A stretch of 39,969 nt of DNA from JBAYSY01 sp041675885 (GTDB taxonomy: Bacteria > Pseudomonadota > Alphaproteobacteria > Rhodobacterales > Rhodobacteraceae). The position numbers and the translations under genes are program-made. The stretch spans positions 1 through 39,969 of the forward strand of contig JBAYSY010000030.1 in NCBI GenBank assembly GCA_041675885.1. The letters run 5' to 3'. How positions within the stretch are numbered: position 1 is the first letter of the stretch; every line of letters begins with the position of its first letter. Below are positions 25,511 through 33,976 of this stretch, piece by piece. Below the pieces are notes generated by a model that saw nothing but the letters and a program-made list of their open reading frames with translations, had not been told where the DNA came from and made no database searches.

Positions 25511-25586
25511 GAGGTCTTCCATTCGCCGCCCTTGCCTCACCCGCCCCGGCGGTTGTAAGTCAGGTGGAACAAGGCGAGGGCACGAC

Positions 25587-26453
25587 ATGCAAAAGGACGA
25601 CCCCGGAACGCTGGTCTCGACCGACTGGCTGGGCGCCCATCTGAAGGATCCCGACCTGCGGGTGCTCGACGGATCCTGTTACCTGCCCGCCATGGGCCGC
25701 GACGCGAAGGCCGAATATGCCAGCGCCCATATCCCCGGCGCGCGATTCTTCGACATCGACGAGATCGCCGACCACCGTTCGGACCTGCCGCATATGGCGC
25801 CGCCGCCCGAGAAATTCATCAGCCGGATGCGGGCCATGGGCGTGGGCGACGGCCATCAGGTGGTGGTCTATGACGGGGCCGGGCTGTTCTCGGCCGCGCG
25901 GGTCTGGTGGACCTTCCGGCTGATGGGCAAGCGCGACGTGGCGGTGCTGGACGGCGGCCTGCCCAAGTGGCTGGCCGAGGGCCGCCCGACCGAGGATCTG
26001 CCCCCCGTCATGCGCGACCGCCACATCACCGTGCAGCGCCAGGCCGGGCTGGTGAAGGACGTCACCCAGGTTGCCCGGGCCTCGAAGCTGGGCGACCACG
26101 AGATCGTCGATGCACGCTCCGCCGAACGCTTCCGCGGCGAGGAGCCGGAGCCGCGTCCGGGCCTGCGCCGCGGCCATATCCCCGGGGCAAGGAGCCTGCC
26201 CTACACCCGATTGCTGAACCCCGACGGCACCATGAAAGACCCCGCCGCGCTGCGCGCCGAATTCGACGCCGCCGGGGTCGATCTGTCGCGCCCCGTCATC
26301 ACCACCTGCGGTTCGGGGGTGACGGCGGCGGTGCTCAGCCTTGCGCTTGAACGCCTCGGCCACCGTGATCATGCGCTTTATGACGGGTCATGGGCGGAAT
26401 GGGGCATGTATGACGATCTGAAACTCGCGAAAGGACAGGCGGGAGATGCTTGA
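25587..26453 (+). CDS. sseA: 3-mercaptopyruvate sulfurtransferase
   Basis: 288-residue two-domain rhodanese-fold enzyme that transfers sulfur from 3-mercaptopyruvate to a thiol or cyanide. The inactive N-terminal rhodanese domain has HIPGARFFDIDEIAD and VVVYDGAGLFSAARVWWTFR. The active C-terminal domain has DARSAERFRG, GHIPGARSLPY and catalytic C241 in CGSGVTA; that loop sequence is the mercaptopyruvate type, not the thiosulfate type. AAGG and GAGGG precede the ATG at 25587. The gene overlaps the next aminotransferase start by 8 bp. That fits a shared pathway: transamination of cysteine gives mercaptopyruvate. Confidence 0.95.
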   Translation: MQKDDPGTLVSTDWLGAHLKDPDLRVLDGSCYLPAMGRDAKAEYASAHIPGARFFDIDEIADHRSDLPHMAPPPEKFISRMRAMGVGDGHQVVVYDGAGLFSAARVWWTFRLMGKRDVAVLDGGLPKWLAEGRPTEDLPPVMRDRHITVQRQAGLVKDVTQVARASKLGDHEIVDARSAERFRGEEPEPRPGLRRGHIPGARSLPYTRLLNPDGTMKDPAALRAEFDAAGVDLSRPVITTCGSGVTAAVLSLALERLGHRDHALYDGSWAEWGMYDDLKLAKGQAGDA

Positions 26454-27630
26454 GGCGCTGAAACCCCAGCCGGCGGACAAGATACTGGAACTGATGCAGA
26501 TTTTCCGCGACGATCCGCGCGCGGACAAGATCGACCTCGGGGTCGGCGTCTACAAGGACGCGACCGGCCATACGCCCGTGATGCGCGCGGTCAAGGCGGC
26601 GGAAAAACGGCTGTGGGAGGAGGAGACCACCAAGAGCTACACCGGCCTTGCGGGCGAACCCGCCTATCTCGCCGCCATGACCGGGCTGATCCTGGGCGAT
26701 GCGGTGCCTGACGGGCGGGTGGCGGCGGCCGCGACGCCGGGCGGCACCGGGGCGCTGCGGCAGGCGTTGGAACTGATCCGCCATGCCAGCCCCGCCGCGA
26801 CGGTCTGGCTTTCCGCGCCGACATGGCCCAACCACCCGTCGATCATCGACTACGTCGGGCTGAAGCGGCGCGACTACCGCTATTTCGACGCCGCGACCGG
26901 GGGCGTGGACCTTGCGGGGATGCTGGCCGATCTCGATCAGGTGGCGCCGGGCGACGTGGTGCTGCTGCACGGCTGCTGCCACAACCCGACCGGGGCAAAT
27001 CCGACCGCGCCCGAATGGGCCGAAATCGCCGCGATGCTGGAACGGCGCGGCGCGGTGCCGCTGATCGACCTTGCCTATCAGGGGTTCGGCGACGGGCTCG
27101 ATGCCGACGCCGCCGCCACGCGGATGATCGCCGCGCGGCTGCCCGAGGTGCTGATTGCGGCGTCCTGCTCGAAGAACTTCGGCATCTACCGCGAGCGCAC
27201 CGGCATCCTGCTGGCGCTGACCCCCGAAGGGGGGAACCGCGCCACGGTGCAGGGCACGCTCGCCTGGCTCAACCGGCAGAACTTCTCCTTCCCGCCCGAC
27301 CACGGCGCGCGGCTGGTGACGATGATCCTGACCGACCCCGGCCTGCGGGCGGAATGGGAAGCGGAGCTGGAGGAAGTCCGCCTCGGGATGCTCGGCCTGC
27401 GCGAGCAGCTTGCGCGCGAGTTGCGCGACCTGTCGGGTTCGGACCGCTTCGGCTTCCTCGCCCAGCACCGGGGCATGTTCTCGCGCCTCGGGGCCTCGCC
27501 GGAACAGGTCGCGCGGCTGCGCGAGGAGCACGGCATCTATATCGTCGGTGATTCGCGGCTGAACATCGCCGGGCTGAACCGCGAGACCGTGCCGGTGCTG
27601 GCCCGCGCCATCATCGGGGCCGGTATCTGA
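26446..27630 (+). CDS. aromatic/aspartate amino acid aminotransferase (class I, AspC/TyrB type)
   Basis: 394-residue fold-type I PLP enzyme that transaminates aspartate and/or aromatic amino acids with 2-oxoglutarate. Diagnostic parts: KIDLGVGVYKDATGHTPVM, KSYTGLAGEPAYL, HNPTGANPT (Asn contacting PLP), the PLP lysine K243 in SCSKNFGIYRERTG, and the carboxylate-binding arginine in DSRLNIAGLN. It overlaps sseA by 8 bp and so is translationally coupled. Related enzymes can also transaminate cysteine to mercaptopyruvate, the SseA substrate, which would explain the pairing (inference). Aspartate versus aromatic preference is not resolved from sequence. Confidence 0.93.
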   Translation: MLEALKPQPADKILELMQIFRDDPRADKIDLGVGVYKDATGHTPVMRAVKAAEKRLWEEETTKSYTGLAGEPAYLAAMTGLILGDAVPDGRVAAAATPGGTGALRQALELIRHASPAATVWLSAPTWPNHPSIIDYVGLKRRDYRYFDAATGGVDLAGMLADLDQVAPGDVVLLHGCCHNPTGANPTAPEWAEIAAMLERRGAVPLIDLAYQGFGDGLDADAAATRMIAARLPEVLIAASCSKNFGIYRERTGILLALTPEGGNRATVQGTLAWLNRQNFSFPPDHGARLVTMILTDPGLRAEWEAELEEVRLGMLGLREQLARELRDLSGSDRFGFLAQHRGMFSRLGASPEQVARLREEHGIYIVGDSRLNIAGLNRETVPVLARAIIGAGI

Positions 27631-27646
27631 GCACGACCGGCCCGGT

Positions 27647-28396
27647 TCAGCCGGTGCGGGACGATGCGGCGGCGTTCAGCGCGGCGGCGATCAGGGCGGG
27701 GATGGCCGGGTCTTCGCCGATCGGCGGCAGCAGGGGGCCGGTGAATCCCGCCTCGTCCAGCGCCTCGCGCACGTCATGGGTCACATGCCCGGCGCGCAGC
27801 GCGAAGACCGGAAGGCAGAGCGCGGCGGGGGCCATGGCGCGGGCGGCGTCGGCGAGGAACGGGGCCTCCTCGACATAGCCCGGGCGCACCTCGCGGAAGG
27901 GCGTGGTGGCGGCGAGTTCCGCGACCAGCGCCCGGATCGCCTCGGCCGGGGCGCGCGAGGTTCTGCCGCCGTGGGCGGCGATCAGCAGGCCGGTGGCGGC
28001 GGGCGCAAGCCCGGCCTCCTGCGCCCCGCGCAGGGCGGCGCGGGCGGCCAGTGCGGCGAAACCGGGGTCCAGCCCCATGGGCCGAAGCTGGTGCGCGTCT
28101 TCCGCCCCGGCCTCCTTCAGCCGGGCGGGCAGGGCGGTGCCGGTGAACCAGCCTTCGGCCAGGAAGAACGGGTAGACCAGCGGCGCCCGAAGCCCGTCGA
28201 GCGCCGCCTTCAGCGCACCGGGCGCGGCAAGCGTTGCGCCGCGCACCCGCCAGCCCGGCAGCAGCGCCGCCACGGTGCCGGCGAGCCGGGCCAGCACCGC
28301 CTCCTGCGGCGCGGGATCGGAGGGGGCGCCATGGGCGACGATCACCGCATCGCGCGGCGCGGGGTCGGGGGGCGGTATGGGGGCAGGGGCGGACAT
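27647..28396 (-). CDS. CbiX/SirB-like sirohydrochlorin chelatase family protein
   Basis: 249-residue protein with two CbiX-like halves, each beginning with a metal-binding His motif: VIVAHGAPSDP (H22) and LLIAAHGGRTSRAP. The C-terminal half also has YVEEAPFLADAARAM and LPVFALRAGHVTHDV. Family members insert cobalt, iron or nickel into sirohydrochlorin-type tetrapyrroles. No cobalamin or siroheme genes are adjacent, so the metal and product are unknown. The gene is convergent with the aminotransferase (stops 16 bp apart) and divergent from the FAA hydrolase. The ATG has CCGGAG upstream. Confidence 0.8.
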   Translation of the reverse strand: MSAPAPIPPPDPAPRDAVIVAHGAPSDPAPQEAVLARLAGTVAALLPGWRVRGATLAAPGALKAALDGLRAPLVYPFFLAEGWFTGTALPARLKEAGAEDAHQLRPMGLDPGFAALAARAALRGAQEAGLAPAATGLLIAAHGGRTSRAPAEAIRALVAELAATTPFREVRPGYVEEAPFLADAARAMAPAALCLPVFALRAGHVTHDVREALDEAGFTGPLLPPIGEDPAIPALIAAALNAAASSRTG

Positions 28397-28590
28397 GCGG
28401 GCTCCGGGCTGGCTGACACCCCTTTCTTATAGCAGCCCCCCGGCGTAAGGGGCAGGGCAATCCGCCGCAGCGGCCCTTGTTCTGGCAGGGGCGGGGCAGG
28501 GGGCTTGACCGCCCCGCCGCTTCGCCGCACCAAGGGCACGAGCCGGGCGGTCCCGCGCGCGTCCCCCGAACCGTGAAAGGAACCCAGGCC

Positions 28591-29289
28591 ATGACCACCC
28601 CCGCCGGTCTCGTGATCCCCGCCCCCGAAGCCCCGAGCCTGCCGGTGCGCGGCACCGCCGACCGCTTTCCCGTCCATCGCATCTATTGCGTCGGGCGCAA
28701 CTATGCCGCCCATGCGGTCGAGATGGGCCACGACCCCGACCGCGAGGCGCCGTTCTTCTTTCTCAAGAGCCCGACCACGCTGCTGACCGACGGGCGCGAC
28801 CTTCCCTATCCGCCCGCCACCCGCGACCTGCATCACGAGGTGGAACTGGTGGTGGCGCTGGGCAGGGGCGGGGCGGATATCGCGCCCGAAGCGGCGCTCG
28901 GGCATGTCTGGGGCTATGCGGTCGGGCTGGACATGACCCGCCGCGACCTCCAGGCCGAGGCGAAGAAGGCCGGGCGGCCCTGGGAGGTGGGCAAGACCTT
29001 CGAGAACTCCGCCCCCTGCGGCGAACTGGTGCCTGCCGCCGGGATCGGCCACCCCGACCGGGGGGCGATCCGGCTGAAGGTGAACGGCGAGCCCCGGCAG
29101 GAGGGCGCGCTGGAACAGATGATCTGGAAGGTGCCCGAGGTGATCGCCTGCCTTTCCACGCTGTTCGAACTGCGGGCGGGCGACCTGATCATGACCGGCA
29201 CCCCCGCCGGGGTCGGCGCGGTGGTGCGCGGCGACCGGCTGCATGCCCATGTCGAGGGTGTGGGCGATCTGGAACTTGCGGTGATCTGA
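28591..29289 (+). CDS. fumarylacetoacetate hydrolase family protein (fumarylpyruvate-hydrolase-like)
   Basis: 232-residue metal-dependent C-C hydrolase. It has IYCVGRNYAAHAVEMG, the metal-site glutamates in LHHEVELVVALG, WGYAVGLDMTRRDLQ, GKTFENSAPCGELVP and the closing IMTGTPAGVGAV. The short form with the RNYAAHAxEMG start resembles fumarylpyruvate hydrolase and acylpyruvases rather than full-length fumarylacetoacetase. No aromatic-degradation genes are adjacent, so substrate is open; oxaloacetate decarboxylase-type activity is also known in the family. GAAAGGA precedes the ATG at 28591. Confidence 0.9.
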   Translation: MTTPAGLVIPAPEAPSLPVRGTADRFPVHRIYCVGRNYAAHAVEMGHDPDREAPFFFLKSPTTLLTDGRDLPYPPATRDLHHEVELVVALGRGGADIAPEAALGHVWGYAVGLDMTRRDLQAEAKKAGRPWEVGKTFENSAPCGELVPAAGIGHPDRGAIRLKVNGEPRQEGALEQMIWKVPEVIACLSTLFELRAGDLIMTGTPAGVGAVVRGDRLHAHVEGVGDLELAVI

Positions 29290-29298
29290 CCCGGGCGG

Positions 29299-29379
29299 GC
29301 GGATGGCTCGCCCGGATGCGGGGGTACCCCTTGCCCGGAATCAAGGCGCGCAAGCGCCGTCGGGCAAGCGGCCATCCGC
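29299..29379 (+). repeat. A-type element, variant form (copy A4)
   Basis: Outer 9-bp arms GCGGATGGC (29299-29307) and GCCATCCGC (29371-29379) enclose CTTGCCCGGAATCAAGGCGC and its partner CGGGCAAG (29330-29367), with the inner hairpin GGCGC-GCAA-GCGCC. The head is almost identical to A1, but the outer arms are different. It lies just after the FAA hydrolase stop. The remaining gap to 29558 has no ORF or clear promoter. Confidence 0.7.
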
Positions 29380-29558
29380 GACCGGCGAATACGGTTTTCT
29401 GCCATCCGGGCTTCCTCCCCCGGCGGTGTCCACGGCCGGACCCTCCAAGGAAGCAATGGACAATCTCCCCGCAATCCGCTTCGCTGGCGGGCAGGTCCGG
29501 GGGGAGGGGCGGCGTTTGCACAACGGCGTTCCCCGGCAAAGGGGGGAAACATCCGGGC

Positions 29559-32375
29559 ATGAGCGCCGAGCCGATTCTGAACCTGTCGCCGAGGGTCTCG
29601 GACGAGATCCGCCGCACCACCTGCTACATGTGCGCCTGCCGCTGTGGCATCGACGTGCATATGAAGGATGGCGCGGTGCGGCATATCGAGGGGAACCGCG
29701 ATCATCCCGTGAACCGGGGCGTGCTCTGCGCCAAGGGCTCGGCCGGGGTGATGCAGCACCTCTCACCCGCCCGGCTGCGCGCGCCCCTGCGCCGTGTCGG
29801 CCCGCGCGGCTCGGGCGAGTTCGAGGAGATCAGCTGGGAGGAGGCGCTGGAAACCGCCGTCTCTTGGCTCAGGCCCCTGCGCGAGACCGCGCCGGAGAGG
29901 TTCGCCTTCTTCACCGGCCGCGACCAGTCGCAGAGCTTCACCGGCTGGTGGGCGCAGGCGTTCGGCACCCCGAACTGGGCGGCGCATGGCGGGTTCTGCT
30001 CGGTCAACATGGCGGCGGCGGGCGTCTACACCATGGGCGGCTCGTTCTGGGAGTTCGGCCAGCCGGACTGGGAGCGGACGAAGCTGCTGCTGATCTTCGG
30101 CGTGGCCGAGGACCATGACAGCAACCCGATCAAGATCGGCATCGGCAAGCTCAAGTCCCGCGGCGCGCGGGTGATCGGCGTCAATCCGGTGCGCACCGGC
30201 TACAATGCGGTGGCCGACGACTGGCTGGGTATCACGCCGGGGACCGACGGGCTTTTGATTCTCGCGCTGGTGCACGAGTTGCTGCGCACGGGTAGGATCG
30301 ACCTCGACTACCTTTCCCGCTGGACCGACGCCGGGTTTCTGGTCGATGAGGCCGAGGGCGCGGGCCACGGGCTGATCCTGCGCGACGGCGAGGGCAGGCC
30401 CTTGGTGATCGACCGGCGGACCGGCCAGCCCGCGCCGTGGGATGTGCCCGGCGTGCGGCCCGACCTTGCCGCCACGCATCAGGGCGCGCGCACGGTGATG
30501 CAGCATCTGGCGGAACGCTACCTGCGCCCGGAACACGCGCCCGAGGCGGTGGCCGGGCGCTGCGGCATCGCGGCGGAGCGCATCCGGGCGCTGGCGGCGG
30601 AACTGGCGCGGGTGGCCTTCGACGAGGCGATCACGCTCGACCAGCCCTGGACCGACTTCCGGGGTGAGCGGCACGCGACCATGACCGGCCGCCCGGTCGC
30701 CGTCCATGCGATGCGCGGCATCTCGGCCCATTCCAACGGGTTCCAGACCTGCCGGGCGCTGCATATGTTGCAGATATTGCTCGGCTCGGTCGAGGTGCCG
30801 GGCGGCTTCCGCTTCAAGCCGCCCTATCCGAAGCCCGCCACCGCCCATCCCCGCCCGCATGGCGACGCGCGCCCCGGCCAGCCGCTCGATGGCCCGCATC
30901 TGGGCTATCCGCAGGGGCCCGCCGACCTGCTGGTGGACGCGGACGGCAACCCGAAGCGCATCGACAAGGCGTTCAGTTGGGAGAATCCGCTCTCGGCCCA
31001 TGGGTTGATGCAGATGGTGATCCCCAATGCGCATGCGGGCGATCCCTATCCCATCGACACGCTCATGCTCTACATGGCGAACATGGCGTGGAATTCCTCG
31101 ATGAACACCGGGGCCGTGATCGGGATGCTGACCGAAACGGGCGCGGACGGGGAATACGTGATCCCCCGCATCATCTGCGCCGATGCCTATGCGTCCGAGA
31201 CCGTGGCCTACGCCGATCTGGTGCTCCCGGACACCACCTATCTGGAGCGGCACGACTGTATCAGCCTGCTCGACCGCCCGATCTGCGAGGCCGATGCGCT
31301 GGCCGACGCGATCCGCTGGCCGGTGGTGGGGCCGGAGCGGCCGGGCCATGCCGGGGTGCGGCCGTTCCAGTCGGTTCTGCTGGAGTTGGGCCATAGGCTT
31401 GGCCTGCCGGGGATGGTGGCGGAGGGCGGCGGACCCGCGTATCGCGACTATGCCGACTATATGGTGCGGCACGAGCGCCGCCCGGGCATCGGCCCGCTGG
31501 CGGGCTGGCGCGGCGACGGGTCGGAGTCGGGCCGCGGCGCGCCCAACCCCGGGCAGCTGGCGCGCTATGTCGAGAACGGCGGCTTCTGGCATGAGGACAT
31601 CCCCGTGGCGGCGCGGTTCTTCAAACCGTGGAACGCGGAATATCAGGATTGGGCGGTGGCCAGGGGCCTTTGCGACGCGCCGCAGCCCTATGCCTTCAGC
31701 CTGTATCTGGAGCCCTTGCGCCGGTTCCAGCTTGCCGCCGAGGGCCACGGCGACCGCCAGCCGCCCGACCATCTGCGCGACCGGATCATTCAGGCGTTCG
31801 ATCCTTTGCCGATCTGGTATCCGCCCTTCGAGGAGACCCGGATCGACCCGGCGGGATACCCGCTCCATGCCGTGACCCAGCGGCCGATGGCGATGTATCA
31901 CAGCTGGGGGTCGCAGAACGTCTGGCTGCGGCAGATCCACGGGCAGAACCCGCTCTATCTGCCGGGCGAGGTCTGGGAGGCGCAGGGGTTTGCTCCCGGC
32001 GACTGGGCATATGTCACCTCGGCCCATGGCCGGATCAGGGTGCCGGTGGCGCGGATGGATGCGCTCAATCCGCATACGGTCTGGACATGGAACGCGATCG
32101 GCAAGCGACGCGGCGCATGGGCGCTGTCGCCGGACGCGCCCGAGGCGGTGCGGGGCTTTCTGCTGAACCACCTGATCGGGGAGTTGCTGCCGGGACAGGA
32201 CGGCGGGCGGATCGCCAATGCCGATCCGGTGACCGGGCAGGCGGCATGGTTCGACCTGCGGGTGCGGGTCGAGAAGGCGCCGCCCGCCGTGGCCAGCGAG
32301 CCCGCCTTGCCGCCCATGGCCTCGCCGGTGGGGCAGGGGCCGGAGACGGTGCGTTTCGGGGGCGAGGGGCGATGA
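29559..32375 (+). CDS. soeA: sulfite dehydrogenase (quinone) molybdoprotein subunit SoeA
   Basis: 938-residue molybdopterin-guanine-dinucleotide oxidoreductase of the DMSO-reductase superfamily. The N-terminus has the [4Fe-4S] motif C22-x2-C25-x3-C29-x27-C57 (TCYMCACRCG ... GVLCAKGS). A probable molybdenum-ligand Cys147 lies in HGGFCSVNMAAAG. There is no twin-arginine signal, so it should work on the cytoplasmic face. This separates SoeA from periplasmic polysulfide, thiosulfate and tetrathionate reductases of similar layout. Together with a four-cluster ferredoxin subunit and DmsC-type anchor downstream, it fits SoeABC, which oxidises cytoplasmic sulfite to sulfate and passes electrons to quinone. 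Its stop overlaps the soeB start (ATGA). Substrate is inferred. Confidence 0.87.
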   Translation: MSAEPILNLSPRVSDEIRRTTCYMCACRCGIDVHMKDGAVRHIEGNRDHPVNRGVLCAKGSAGVMQHLSPARLRAPLRRVGPRGSGEFEEISWEEALETAVSWLRPLRETAPERFAFFTGRDQSQSFTGWWAQAFGTPNWAAHGGFCSVNMAAAGVYTMGGSFWEFGQPDWERTKLLLIFGVAEDHDSNPIKIGIGKLKSRGARVIGVNPVRTGYNAVADDWLGITPGTDGLLILALVHELLRTGRIDLDYLSRWTDAGFLVDEAEGAGHGLILRDGEGRPLVIDRRTGQPAPWDVPGVRPDLAATHQGARTVMQHLAERYLRPEHAPEAVAGRCGIAAERIRALAAELARVAFDEAITLDQPWTDFRGERHATMTGRPVAVHAMRGISAHSNGFQTCRALHMLQILLGSVEVPGGFRFKPPYPKPATAHPRPHGDARPGQPLDGPHLGYPQGPADLLVDADGNPKRIDKAFSWENPLSAHGLMQMVIPNAHAGDPYPIDTLMLYMANMAWNSSMNTGAVIGMLTETGADGEYVIPRIICADAYASETVAYADLVLPDTTYLERHDCISLLDRPICEADALADAIRWPVVGPERPGHAGVRPFQSVLLELGHRLGLPGMVAEGGGPAYRDYADYMVRHERRPGIGPLAGWRGDGSESGRGAPNPGQLARYVENGGFWHEDIPVAARFFKPWNAEYQDWAVARGLCDAPQPYAFSLYLEPLRRFQLAAEGHGDRQPPDHLRDRIIQAFDPLPIWYPPFEETRIDPAGYPLHAVTQRPMAMYHSWGSQNVWLRQIHGQNPLYLPGEVWEAQGFAPGDWAYVTSAHGRIRVPVARMDALNPHTVWTWNAIGKRRGAWALSPDAPEAVRGFLLNHLIGELLPGQDGGRIANADPVTGQAAWFDLRVRVEKAPPAVASEPALPPMASPVGQGPETVRFGGEGR

Positions 32376-33106
32376 CCGCGCTGCCTGCCGACACCCCGCG
32401 CAAGCTGGGGCTGGTGATCGACCTCGACATCTGCGTCGGCTGCCATGCCTGCGTCGTGTCCTGCAAGGAATGGAACTCGCAGGGCCATGGCGCGCCTTTG
32501 GTCGATACCGACGCTTACGGCGCGGCGCCCGAGGGCACCTTCCTCAACCGGGTCCACAGCTACGAGGTTGTGCCGCAGGACGGCCCGGCGCAGCTTGTGC
32601 ATTTCCCGCGCTCCTGCCTGCATTGCGAGAACGCGCCTTGTGTCACCGTCTGCCCGACGGGGGCGAGCTACAAGCGCGCCGAGGACGGGATCGTGCTGGT
32701 GAACGAGGACGCCTGCATCGGCTGCGGGCTCTGCGCCTGGGCCTGCCCCTATGGCGCGCGCGAGTTGGACGGGGTGGAGCGGGTGATGAAGAAATGCACC
32801 CTCTGCATCGACCGCATCCATAACGAGACCCTGCCGGAGCCGGACCGGGTACCCGCCTGCGTCCGGTCCTGCCCCACCGGGGCGCGGCATTTCGGCGATT
32901 TCGCGGACCCGGAAAGCCACGTGTCGCGGCTGGTGGCGGAGCGCGGCGGATACGACCTGATGCCCGGGATGGGCACGAAGCCGGTCAACAAATACCTGCC
33001 GCCACGGCCAAAGGACCGCCCTTTGCTTGCGGCCCCGGCGGAGGAGGTCGCGGGCGATGCGGTCGGGTTCCTCGGCTGGCTCGACCGCGCGCTGGCGAGG
33101 CTCTGA
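32372..33106 (+). CDS. soeB: sulfite dehydrogenase iron-sulfur subunit SoeB
   Basis: 244-residue electron-transfer subunit with four [4Fe-4S] motifs: CVGCHACVVSC, CLHCENAPCVTVCP, CIGCGLCAWACP and CTLC paired with CVRSCP. This is the DmsB/PsrB arrangement that wires the molybdenum subunit to the membrane anchor. There is no signal peptide, in line with cytoplasmic SoeA. It overlaps soeA by four bases and is followed immediately by soeC (TGAATG), so the three are made as one unit. Confidence 0.92.
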   Translation: MTALPADTPRKLGLVIDLDICVGCHACVVSCKEWNSQGHGAPLVDTDAYGAAPEGTFLNRVHSYEVVPQDGPAQLVHFPRSCLHCENAPCVTVCPTGASYKRAEDGIVLVNEDACIGCGLCAWACPYGARELDGVERVMKKCTLCIDRIHNETLPEPDRVPACVRSCPTGARHFGDFADPESHVSRLVAERGGYDLMPGMGTKPVNKYLPPRPKDRPLLAAPAEEVAGDAVGFLGWLDRALARL

Positions 33107-33973
33107 ATGCATCCCGCGCCTTCGCTGATCGTCTTCACCACGCTGTCGGGCCTCGGGTTCGGGCTGCTGTTCTTTCTCGGCCTCGGGCTGCGCGCGCCTC
33201 TGGGCTGGCTGGCCTTCCTCTGGTTCGGGCTGGGTTACGGGCTGGTGTGTGCGGGGCTTGCCGCATCGGCCTTTCACCTCGGCCGGCCGGAGCGGGCGCT
33301 GCGCGCCTTCAGCCAGTGGCGGACAAGCTGGCTCTCGCGCGAGGCGGTGCTGGCGGCGGTCACGCTGCTGGCGCTGGCGCCCCATGCCTTCGGTTCGGTG
33401 TTTCTGGGCGCGGGGGTGCCGTGGTCCGGCCTTGCCGGGGCGGTGCTGGCGCCGGTCACGGTCCTGGCCACGGCGATGATCTACGCCCAGCTTCGCACCG
33501 TGCCGCGCTGGCATCACTGGTCCACGCCCGTGGTGTTTCTGGCGGCGTCGCTGGCCGGGGGCGCGCTGCTGGCCGGACTGTGCTGGCCTGCCATGGCGGG
33601 GCTGGTGGCGCTGGGCGCGGCGCTGCTGGCGCAATGGTGGCTTGCCCCCCGGCGGGCGGCAACGCTGGCCAGCGCCACCGGCCTTGGTGTGCGCGGGACG
33701 GTGCGGCCGTTCGAGGCGCCGCATACCGGCGGCAACTACCTGCTGCGCGAGATGGTGTATCGGGTCGGCCGCCGCCGTGCCGCCAGCCTGCGCCGGGTCG
33801 CCTTCACGGGCGCAGTCCTCGGACCGCTCGTCTCGCTCCTGCTCCTGCCGGGGGTGGCGGGCCTTGTTCTGGCGGCGGCGCTGCATGTCCCGGGGATGCT
33901 GGCCGCGCGCTGGTTGTTCTTCGCCGAGGCCGAGCATGTGGTGGGGCTTTACTACCACGGCGACCGGGGCTGA
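33107..33973 (+). CDS. soeC: sulfite dehydrogenase membrane anchor SoeC (DmsC family)
   Basis: 288-residue integral membrane protein with about eight spans, the DmsC topology. A conserved motif, FHLGRPERALRAFSQWRTSWLSREAVL, follows the second span and is typical of DmsC/SoeC anchors. It should hold SoeAB at the inner membrane and deliver electrons to quinone. The ATG directly follows the soeB stop. It ends 3 bp before the stop of the convergent pirin gene. Confidence 0.9.
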   Translation: MHPAPSLIVFTTLSGLGFGLLFFLGLGLRAPLGWLAFLWFGLGYGLVCAGLAASAFHLGRPERALRAFSQWRTSWLSREAVLAAVTLLALAPHAFGSVFLGAGVPWSGLAGAVLAPVTVLATAMIYAQLRTVPRWHHWSTPVVFLAASLAGGALLAGLCWPAMAGLVALGAALLAQWWLAPRRAATLASATGLGVRGTVRPFEAPHTGGNYLLREMVYRVGRRRAASLRRVAFTGAVLGPLVSLLLLPGVAGLVLAAALHVPGMLAARWLFFAEAEHVVGLYYHGDRG

Positions 33974-33976
33974 GGC

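Noticed and set aside
29291..29315. Terminator after the FAA hydrolase gene (CCGGGCG/CGCCCGG)
   Set aside because: No T-run follows, and the hairpin overlaps the arms of repeat A4.
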